From Bifidobacteriaceae bacterium UBA2724 (GTDB lineage: Bacteria > Actinomycetota > Actinomycetes > Actinomycetales > Bifidobacteriaceae), in NCBI GenBank assembly GCA_002353815.1, contig DEKK01000013.1, positions 1-23,333 on the forward strand: a DNA stretch of 23,333 bases. The letters run 5' to 3'. The translations under genes were made by a program, and so were the position numbers. Of this stretch, positions 17,194 to 23,333 are shown piece by piece. The notes under the pieces were generated by a model. That model searched no databases and was not told the origin of the DNA. It saw nothing but the letters and a program-made list of their open reading frames with translations. Each line of letters starts with the position of its first letter. Position 1 is the stretch's first letter.

Positions 17194-18219
17194 ATGGGCG
17201 ACCGCAGCCGGTCCGGGGCGGCGGCACCCGAGGGGGAGCCGCGGGTCGTCTCGATCGTGGGTCCCACGGCATCGGGCAAGACGGGGCTTGGCATCGCCCT
17301 CGCCCAAAGGCTGATGCGCGACGATGGCACGCCGTGCGAAATCGTCAACGCCGATGCCTACCAGATGTACCGGGGCATGGACGTGGGAACCGCCAAGCCC
17401 ACGCCCGAGGAGCGTGCGCAGGTGCCGCATCACCTCGTCGATTGCATCGACCCGGACGAAACCATGTCCGTGGCGGTGTTCCAGCGCATGGCGCGCGAGT
17501 GCATCGCCGAACTCAAAGGCCGCGGCGTCCGCCCGATCCTCGTCGGCGGCTCCGGACTCTATGCGCGAGCGGCGATCGACGACATCTCGTTCCCGCCGAC
17601 GGACCCCGACGTGCGCGCCGCAATCGAACGTCGCGGCGAGCGGATTGGCGAGGAGGCGTTGTTCGACGAGCTCAGGGCCAAGGACCCCGATGCCGCCGCG
17701 CACATGGACGCCCGCAACATGCGCCGCACGGTGCGGGCCCTCGAGGTCATCGAACTCACGGGGAAGCCCTATTCATCGACGTTGCCGAGATATCACTATG
17801 TAATACCATCGGTGCAGATCGGTATCGATCTGAGCCGTGACGACCTCGATAGACGCATCGACGAGCGCACGCAGGCCATGCGCGACCAGGGTCTCGTCGC
17901 CGAGGTGGAGCGGGTGCGTCCGCATCTGGGCGCCACGGCGGCGCGCGCGCTGGGATACCAGCAGATCTGCGACTATCTCGACGGGCTGGTGGAAGAGGAC
18001 CAGGCCTTCGCTGACATCGCGCAGAAGACCCGCAGGCTGGCGCGCAAACAGATGGGCTGGTTCGGCCGGGACCCGCGCATCCACTGGCTGACCGCAGGGT
18101 CGCCGGACCTCGTCGACCGCGCCGCGGCCATCGTACATGCCGCGGACCGTGGCATGTACGATGCAACCGACGCCCATGCCGACGAGTATGTGCAGCACCA
18201 CCTGGGGACGCTGGGGTAG
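17194..18219 (+). CDS. miaA: tRNA dimethylallyltransferase
   Basis: Transfers a dimethylallyl group to A37 of tRNAs, the substrate step for MiaB. The P-loop GPTASGKT is at residues 23-30. NADAYQMYRGMDVGTAKP provides the catalytic Asp/Gln region and tRNA-contact Thr, GGSGLYARAAIDD is the usual third motif, and ALGYQQICDYLDG with TRRLARKQMGWFGRDPRIHW closes the C-terminal half. The protein has 341 residues, slightly longer than the common 300-320 through a short N-terminal and a His/Asp-rich C-terminal extension. ATG 17194 begins one base after the miaB stop, indicating an operon with translational coupling. All expected motifs are intact. Confidence 0.96.
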   Translation: MGDRSRSGAAAPEGEPRVVSIVGPTASGKTGLGIALAQRLMRDDGTPCEIVNADAYQMYRGMDVGTAKPTPEERAQVPHHLVDCIDPDETMSVAVFQRMARECIAELKGRGVRPILVGGSGLYARAAIDDISFPPTDPDVRAAIERRGERIGEEALFDELRAKDPDAAAHMDARNMRRTVRALEVIELTGKPYSSTLPRYHYVIPSVQIGIDLSRDDLDRRIDERTQAMRDQGLVAEVERVRPHLGATAARALGYQQICDYLDGLVEEDQAFADIAQKTRRLARKQMGWFGRDPRIHWLTAGSPDLVDRAAAIVHAADRGMYDATDAHADEYVQHHLGTLG

Positions 18220-18250
18220 CGGCGCGAGGCGCCGCGGCTTGTGGCCGCGG
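18220..18250 (+). terminator. Overlapping GC-rich hairpins after miaA
   Basis: CGGCGC-gag-GCGCCG (18220-18234) and CCGCGGC-ttgtg-GCCGCGG (18232-18250) share three bases, so only one can fully form. The first starts within the bases right after the stop codon. No T-tract follows. Confidence 0.4.
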
Positions 18251-18360
18251 GGACGCATGCGCCTGACCTCCGGGGGGGGCGCCGGGGCCGTAAAAATTGT
18301 GAAACGACGTGCCTTTCCTGCCGCCTTCGCGGTCCAATCTTTGGTAGTGTAAGGCTCGTT

Positions 18361-21324
18361 ATGGCACGCACTTCTTCATCACGCAGACCTGGCGAATCGT
18401 CACCCACGAAGACAACGAACTCGACCACGCGTTCATCAAGCAATTCGAGTCCGCGGGCATCCGCATCGAAATCCAAGGATTCCAAAGACGACGCCGCCGA
18501 GACGTCCGTTGCCGGAAGGCGCGGTCCTGGCGACCTGTTGCGCAAGCTTTTCGGACACGGCAATTTCGATGAGGAATACCGCCGGGACGGGCTGTGCTTC
18601 GTTTTCGTCATCCTCGCGGTGTTCCTCATCGCCTCGGAATGGTTCCGTGTGAACGGCTGGCTTGGCGTCGCGCTTCATTTCTGCACCTCCGCGCTGTTCG
18701 GCGTCATGTCCGTCGTGGTGCCGGTGCTGCTGCTGGTCGTCGCATTCAGGCTTTTGTTCAATTCGGGCAGGGATTCGGGGAACCCCGAGATCATCGTCGG
18801 CTTCACGCTGCTCATGTGGTCCATCTGCTCCATCATCGACGTCGCCAAGGTGTCGGATTCGCATGAATTCCATTTGGAAAGCCTGCAGAATGCCGGCGGT
18901 CTGTTCGGATTCATCTTGGGAAGCCCCCTGTCCTGGGGACTGTCGAAGCCCTTCGCGATCATCGTGTTCGTCGTGATCGGCATCGCCTCGGTACTGCTCG
19001 TATCCCACACCCATCTGCGTCAGATCGCCGACGCGTGCCGCGGCCTGATCTCGCGGGTGAAGGACGGATACGAGGCATCGGGGGCGGAGCCCGACGACGG
19101 GGACGACGAAGACGAATTCCCCAATGAGATCCTCGTGGGCGACGACGGCGAGACGATGCGTTTCGCCGAAGGCGTGCCCGCCCATGACGGGAGCGACGAG
19201 GGGGAACCGTCCCAGCGCGGCCGTGTGCCGTTCTTCAAGCGCCTATTCGACAAGGCCACGGGGAAGAAAGAGAACGAGGCCCTTGATTCCTACGCCGGCG
19301 ACCAGGCCTTCGACCACGGCATGGACGCCGACACTGTCGACCACCGTCAGCCCGCAGTCGAGGGACTTGACCCGTGGGAGGGTGACTCGCAGGACGGCTA
19401 TCCCGATGGTTCCGATGAACCGGATGATGCGACCCGCGCGATGCCGGTCCACGCACAGGGGGTCGAAAGCGCCGCCGTGCCCATCCCGGCTCCGACGTCC
19501 GGTGCGTCGGGCGCCGTGGCGCCGGAAGGCCGTGGAGCGGTCGCCGCCGACGGTGCGGAACCCGCCGAAGGCGATGAACCCGCGAATGGCGCCTATGGCT
19601 CCAATGACATCGAGGCGGCTCGCACGGCGGCCGAGGCGGCCGCCCGGACGGCCCGCGCCGCAGCCGACGCAGGCACGTCCGAACAGCATGCCGTGGTCGC
19701 GCCCTATCGGCTGCCTGACCTGGACATGCTCGACAGGGGCAAGCCCCATGCGACGCGCACCCCTGAGAACGACCGCATCATCGCCGCCCTCAACACCACG
19801 TTCGAGCAGTTCAGCGTCGACGCCCGCGTCGTGGGGTATCTGCGCGGTCCGTCCGTCACCCAGTACGAGGTCGAGCTCGGCCCCGGCGTCAAGGTCGAGA
19901 AGGTCACGAGTCTGCGCCGCAACATCGCCTACTCCGTGGCGAGCCCCGACGTGCGCATCCTGTCGCCGATTCCGGGCAAATCCGCCATCGGCATCGAGAT
20001 CCCCAACGTCGACAGGGAGATCGTGCACCTTGGCGATGTGCTGCGCAGCGACATCATGCGCAACGACCCGAACCCCATGCTGTGCGGCGTGGGCAAAGAC
20101 ATCGAGGGGCACTTCGTCAAGTGTGACCTCACCAAGATGCCGCACCTGCTCGTCGCCGGCGCCACCGGCTCGGGCAAGTCGAGCTTCGTCAACTCCATGC
20201 TCGTCTCGATCATCATGCGCGCCACGCCGGAACAGGTGCGCATGATTCTTGTCGACCCCAAGCGCGTGGAACTGTCGGCGTATGCCGGCATCCCCCATCT
20301 GCTCACGCCAATCATCACCGATCCCAAGCGGGCGGCGCAGGCGCTCGAATGGGTGGTCAAGGAGATGGACGCGCGGTACGACGACCTGAGTTTCTTCGGC
20401 TTCCGCCACATCAAGGACTTCAACGAGGCCGTGCGCGCAGGCAAGGTGCATGCGCCGGCTGGTTCAGGCCGCAAGGTGGCGCCGTATCCCTATCTCCTCG
20501 TCGTCGTCGACGAGATGGCCGACCTCATGATGGTCGCCAAGAACGACGTGGAAAGCTCAATCCAGCGCATCACGCAGCTTGCACGAGCCGCTGGCATCCA
20601 TCTCGTGCTGGCGACGCAGCGCCCGTCGGTCGACGTGGTGACCGGCCTGATCAAGGCCAACATACCGTCCCGTCTGGCCTTCGCTACCTCCTCCGCGACC
20701 GATTCGCGAGTCATCCTTGACTCCACCGGCGCCGAGACGCTTATCGGACAGGGCGACGCGCTGTTCATGCCGATGGGCGCGGCCAAGCCCACGCGAGTCC
20801 AGGGCTCGTGGGTGTCGGAATCCGAGATCCGCCAGGCCGTCGAATTCGTGCGACACCAGCGCAAGCCCGCCTACCGCCAGGACATCGCCGAGATGGCGGA
20901 CCAGGCGGAGAAGAAGGAACAGCGCGAGGCCGCGACCGAAGACATCGGCAACGACATGGACGACCTGCTCAGGGCAGCGGAACTGGTGGTCACCACCGGA
21001 TTCGGATCCACATCGATGCTGCAGCGCAAACTGCGCGTGGGCTTCGCCCGCGCCGGCCGCCTCATGGACCTGCTGGAATCACGCGGCGTCGTGGGGCCGT
21101 CCGAAGGATCGAAGGCGCGCGAAGTGCTGGTGAAACCCGAGGACCTGCAACAGGTGCTCGCGTACATCCGCGGCGATGCCGATTCCATGGACCCGGGGCT
21201 GTCGTCCGCCGATGCGTCGACGGGGGTGCGCAACGACGACGGGTACGGAGATGACTCTGGGGAGTACCCGGACGACGATGGCTACGTCGATGGGTATCCG
21301 GATGAGTATCCCGACGACCTGTGA
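18361..21324 (+). CDS. ftsK: DNA translocase FtsK/SpoIIIE
   Basis: Septal DNA pump that clears and aligns chromosome termini at division. The N-terminus is Ser/Lys-rich; four membrane helices lie at about 78-230. A long linker rich in Asp, Glu, Ala and Pro runs to about 445. The motor follows, with Walker A GATGSGKSS (600-608) and Walker B LLVVVDE (Asp717-Glu718). The DNA-reading gamma winged helix is at about 858-926 (FGSTSMLQRKLRVGFARAGRLMDLLESRGVV). A tail of about 40 residues, rich in Asp, Gly and Tyr, ends the 987-residue protein. ATG 18361 has AAGG (18350-18353) and a -10-like TAGTGT (18344-18349) upstream, so it is preferred over the in-frame ATG at 18241, which would lie in the miaA terminator region. 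Confidence 0.96.
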   Translation: MARTSSSRRPGESSPTKTTNSTTRSSSNSSPRASASKSKDSKDDAAETSVAGRRGPGDLLRKLFGHGNFDEEYRRDGLCFVFVILAVFLIASEWFRVNGWLGVALHFCTSALFGVMSVVVPVLLLVVAFRLLFNSGRDSGNPEIIVGFTLLMWSICSIIDVAKVSDSHEFHLESLQNAGGLFGFILGSPLSWGLSKPFAIIVFVVIGIASVLLVSHTHLRQIADACRGLISRVKDGYEASGAEPDDGDDEDEFPNEILVGDDGETMRFAEGVPAHDGSDEGEPSQRGRVPFFKRLFDKATGKKENEALDSYAGDQAFDHGMDADTVDHRQPAVEGLDPWEGDSQDGYPDGSDEPDDATRAMPVHAQGVESAAVPIPAPTSGASGAVAPEGRGAVAADGAEPAEGDEPANGAYGSNDIEAARTAAEAAARTARAAADAGTSEQHAVVAPYRLPDLDMLDRGKPHATRTPENDRIIAALNTTFEQFSVDARVVGYLRGPSVTQYEVELGPGVKVEKVTSLRRNIAYSVASPDVRILSPIPGKSAIGIEIPNVDREIVHLGDVLRSDIMRNDPNPMLCGVGKDIEGHFVKCDLTKMPHLLVAGATGSGKSSFVNSMLVSIIMRATPEQVRMILVDPKRVELSAYAGIPHLLTPIITDPKRAAQALEWVVKEMDARYDDLSFFGFRHIKDFNEAVRAGKVHAPAGSGRKVAPYPYLLVVVDEMADLMMVAKNDVESSIQRITQLARAAGIHLVLATQRPSVDVVTGLIKANIPSRLAFATSSATDSRVILDSTGAETLIGQGDALFMPMGAAKPTRVQGSWVSESEIRQAVEFVRHQRKPAYRQDIAEMADQAEKKEQREAATEDIGNDMDDLLRAAELVVTTGFGSTSMLQRKLRVGFARAGRLMDLLESRGVVGPSEGSKAREVLVKPEDLQQVLAYIRGDADSMDPGLSSADASTGVRNDDGYGDDSGEYPDDDGYVDGYPDEYPDDL

Positions 21325-21368
21325 GATAGGTCGTGTGGAGATGGGCCATGTGGAGATAGACCATGTGG
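21320..21368 (+). repeat. 15-bp tandem repeats overlapping the ftsK stop
   Basis: TGTGGAGAT recurs at 21334 and 21349, and TGTGG at 21364, each 15 bp apart. A near-copy lacking one G (TGTGAGAT, 21320) contains the ftsK stop codon. Confidence 0.75.
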
Positions 21369-21718
21369 CTGAAACGTCCTGTGCGGAGGAACACCCCGCG
21401 TGGAGCCTGGTGGTATGCGGACGCGGGTCGTTCCGGCTCCGCGGATGTTCAACGCGGACAGTGGCCTGAAGCCGATCCGCGGAGCATGGCCGGGACAGCT
21501 CCGCCCGAAGGATTGCGCCCTAGGCGGATTGCGTCCCTGTGCATTACGTCGCGGTTGGATTTCGGTGATACAGTCTGATAGGAACGGTTCGCCCAACCGG
21601 AAATGAACATTGAATGAATTCCGGACTGAGGGCATGGCCAGATCTTTGGAGGCGCTTTGCGCCCTTGCAGATGGGAATGGCAGGGTCTCGATGACAACGC
21701 AGAGCAGAGACAGGAGTG
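21325..21718 (+). promoter_or_regulatory. Gene-free region between ftsK and pgsA
   Basis: No coding region is supported in these 394 bases. They hold the 15-bp repeats, a large inverted repeat (21436-21485), and a possible extended -10 element TGaTACAGT (21566-21574) that would start a leader of about 140 nt. Within that leader GGCGC-TTT-GCGCC (21651-21663) forms a small hairpin. The ribosome site AGGAG (21712-21716) is for pgsA. Confidence 0.4.
21436..21485 (+). terminator. Large inverted repeat, possible ftsK terminator
   Basis: GCTCCGCGGAT (21436-21446) and ATCCGCGGAGC (21475-21485) are perfect 11-bp arms around a 28-nt loop that itself contains GGC-ctgaa-GCC. No T-run follows, so it may be a terminator or a protein site. 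Confidence 0.4.
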
Positions 21719-22477
21719 ATGGATCCCATGGATGATCACAAGGTTCATAATTCCGAGGCGCGTGAGCCTCTCCGGTCGTCCGAGGAGCCCGAGGTGCAGG
21801 CGGGCGCCGGGGCCGATGCGGAGGATTCCGCCGCCGGCCATGCGTCTCTTTTCCGTGGATGGGACACCGCTGCCAACCGCGTGACGATGGCGCGCATTGT
21901 GCTCGTCATCGTGTTCCTCGTGTTCCTGTGCCACGGAGGGGTGGATGGGTCGAGGAGCATCGCGGCCCGCTGGTGGGCGTTCGCCACATTCGTCGTGGCG
22001 GCGGCGACCGATAAGCTCGATGGATATCTGGCGCGCAAGAACCATGAGGTCACCGAGATCGGCAAGCTGCTCGATCCCATCGCCGACAAGCTTCTTATCT
22101 GCGGCGCCCTCGTCGTGCTGGCCGCGTTCGGCGAGCTCAACCCGCTGGGGTGGCTCATCGCCGCGCTCTTCCTCATCCGAGAGATCGGCATCACCGTCAT
22201 GCGTCTGTTCGTCATCGACACGGGTGGCAAGGTCATCGCCGCCAACAAGGCGGGGAAGCTCAAGACGCTGTTCGAATGCATCGGCCTTGGCATGCTCATC
22301 TTTCCGATGTGGAGCTTCTTCGCACCCCATGCGACGTTCGTGACTGTCTATTACTGGATTGTCTACGCAGTCATCATCGTTGCACTGGCATTGTGCCTGT
22401 ACTCCGGAGCCGTGTATGTGAACGGCGTGCTGGTCGCGCGCAGGCTCGACGGGCGTCGCGGGAACGACTTGGCTTGA
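21719..22477 (+). CDS. pgsA: CDP-diacylglycerol-glycerol-3-phosphate 3-phosphatidyltransferase
   Basis: Membrane enzyme that makes phosphatidylglycerophosphate from CDP-diacylglycerol and glycerol 3-phosphate. The CDP-alcohol phosphotransferase signature D-X2-DG-X2-AR-X8-G-X3-D-X3-D is complete: Asp98, Asp101-Gly102, Ala105-Arg106, Gly115, Asp119 and Asp123. About 45 polar residues precede the first conserved block (DTAANRVTMARIVLVIVFL), and five or six hydrophobic helices follow. ATG 21719 is adjacent to AGGAG (21712-21716). GTG 21716 and ATG 21728 are alternatives; the latter has better spacing. A related CDP-alcohol transferase cannot be fully excluded, but position between ftsK and cinA is the usual place for pgsA in this group. 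Confidence 0.92.
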   Translation: MDPMDDHKVHNSEAREPLRSSEEPEVQAGAGADAEDSAAGHASLFRGWDTAANRVTMARIVLVIVFLVFLCHGGVDGSRSIAARWWAFATFVVAAATDKLDGYLARKNHEVTEIGKLLDPIADKLLICGALVVLAAFGELNPLGWLIAALFLIREIGITVMRLFVIDTGGKVIAANKAGKLKTLFECIGLGMLIFPMWSFFAPHATFVTVYYWIVYAVIIVALALCLYSGAVYVNGVLVARRLDGRRGNDLA

Positions 22478-22675
22478 GGCCCGACGGCGGCCGGACGATG
22501 GCGCGTCCGGGATGCGTGGGGCCTGGCACCGCTGCACCGCATGTGCCTACCATGAAGCGTATTGGAACGTTGCGCAGGCGGTGTGCCGCGCTGCGCTCCG
22601 TGAATGGCGTTTCGGTCTGCGTCGGTATGCATGACGAAGCGGAAACGGGCGATCGAAAGCACTCTGGAGGTTCGC
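22478..22675 (+). other. Gene-free spacer with a hairpin between pgsA and cinA
   Basis: CCGGACG-atggcg-CGTCCGG (22491-22510) is a 7-bp hairpin shortly after the pgsA stop and may attenuate the transcript. An ATG at 22604 is in frame with cinA but lacks a ribosome site. Confidence 0.35.
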
Positions 22676-23299
22676 ATGGCGAAGATGCACGATGAAGGAA
22701 ATGGACTGATGGAAGCCGACGGGAGGATCCCCGCTTCGGGGCAGGGCGCCGCGGAGACCACCGAGACCGAACACATCCGCGGCATCCAGACACAGTGTGA
22801 CGCCCTGGCAGCACGGATTCTCACGGCCTGCCGCAAACGCGGCATGTTCATCTGTGCGTCGGAGTCGCTCACCGGGGGATTGCTGGCCGATGCATTCGTG
22901 CGGATTCCTGGTGCCTCCAGCGTGTTCCTGGGGTCGGCTGTGACCTATGCCATCGAGGCGAAGGCGCACATCCTGGGGGTCGATTCGACGTTGCTGGAGC
23001 AGCAGGGCGCGGTGCATCCCGAGGTCGCGCGACAGATGGCCGTGGGCACCGTCGCTGTGTATTCCGTCCCCACGTCGCGCATCGGAAGGGTGGTGGGCCT
23101 GTCGACCACGGGGGTCGCGGGGCCCGGGCCCGACGGTGACAAACCGGCGGGGCTCGTCTACATCGGCATCGCCGTGCCGGGGCCGAACGGCCTGCGGGCC
23201 GTCGCCGAGGAGCTGCATCTCGAGGGAACGCGGGAAGAGGTCCGGCATCTGACGGTTCTGCATGTGCTGTCCTCGCTGTGTGAAGCCCTCGCGGCCTGA
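22676..23299 (+). CDS. cinA: CinA C-terminal domain protein, nicotinamide-nucleotide amidase
   Basis: Likely deamidates nicotinamide mononucleotide to nicotinate mononucleotide in pyridine-nucleotide salvage (PncC activity). The protein has only the CinA C-terminal domain, without the N-terminal molybdopterin-binding-like domain of long CinA, as is common in this group. ASESLTGGLLAD (61-72) and the glycine-rich STTGVAGPGPDG (from 143) are the family marks; YAIEAKAHILGV lies between them. ATG 22676 has GGAGG (22666-22670) 5 nt upstream; an ATG at 22709 would remove a short polar leader. The first 40 residues are polar and unlike the family. In relatives this gene is followed by a regulator gene and recA, beyond this window. 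Confidence 0.93.
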   Translation: MAKMHDEGNGLMEADGRIPASGQGAAETTETEHIRGIQTQCDALAARILTACRKRGMFICASESLTGGLLADAFVRIPGASSVFLGSAVTYAIEAKAHILGVDSTLLEQQGAVHPEVARQMAVGTVAVYSVPTSRIGRVVGLSTTGVAGPGPDGDKPAGLVYIGIAVPGPNGLRAVAEELHLEGTREEVRHLTVLHVLSSLCEALAA

Positions 23300-23333
23300 C
23301 TTTCTGGCCGTGGGGGGTGTCCCTATGTAATTT
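23300..23333. other. End of window, no gene visible
   Basis: The last 34 bases after the cinA stop contain no recognisable feature. Confidence 0.5.

Noticed and set aside
18241..18360. N-terminal extension of FtsK from ATG 18241
   Set aside because: The segment holds GC-rich hairpins and a -10-like element, and the ATG at 18361 has a ribosome site at suitable distance.
21395..21490. tRNA-like or tmRNA-like GC-rich segment after ftsK
   Set aside because: Reading both strands gave no T-loop TTCGANT, no acceptor stem and no cloverleaf; only a simple inverted repeat is present.
21581..21592. GGAACGGTTCG as an SOS (LexA) box near pgsA
   Set aside because: Half-sites are one base apart, whereas actinobacterial LexA boxes need about four bases between GAAC and GTTC.

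Overview
The window is high-GC chromosomal DNA from an actinobacterium, most likely a Bifidobacterium or close relative. This rests on overall composition, on ftsK-pgsA-cinA in the order normally found upstream of recA in that group, on a class III (oxygen-sensitive) ribonucleotide reductase with its activase, on a stand-alone aconitase, and on a CtpE-type P-type ATPase. Genus is an inference from gene content; no species call is possible by eye. I see no prophage, insertion sequence, CRISPR array or toxin-antitoxin cassette.

Layout, left to right. Bases 1-1346 hold the 3' end of a membrane protein gene, a possible 46-codon ORF, and a short lipoprotein matching only part of a sugar-binding protein. 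Bases 1413-3917 encode the P-type ATPase. Bases 4052-6751 encode aconitase, ending at a clear hairpin terminator. Next come nrdD and nrdG (7180-10432), behind a promoter region carrying two NrdR-like boxes 31 bp apart. A long LysR-type regulator gene (10631-11797, minus) converges on nrdG. A 525-bp gap separates it from a divergent TetR-type regulator (12323-13054). A tRNA-Gly(GCC) gene lies on the minus strand at 13309-13381 with its own promoter and terminator. A DUF3592-like membrane protein (13696-14253) and a Bax inhibitor-1 family protein with a Gln/Tyr-rich N-terminus (14510-15472, minus) converge on a large bidirectional hairpin. miaB-miaA form a two-gene operon for tRNA A37 modification (15741-18219). 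ftsK, pgsA and cinA follow on the plus strand to the end of the window.

Functionally this is mostly housekeeping: anaerobic dNTP supply (NrdDG), citrate to isocitrate conversion for 2-oxoglutarate/glutamate, tRNA modification, chromosome segregation, phospholipid synthesis and NMN salvage. I did not find a convincing new multi-gene system. The most interesting signal is non-coding: the minus strand upstream of lysR shows a promoter-like pair, a leader of about 200 nt, a strong intrinsic terminator with a T-tract, and an alternative hairpin that excludes it. That layout fits either an attenuated leader or a free-standing small RNA. Smaller oddities are the 86-residue insert in the LysR protein, a duplicated RBS segment before the Bax inhibitor gene, a C at T-loop position 55 of the tRNA, and short tandem repeats after tetR and ftsK.
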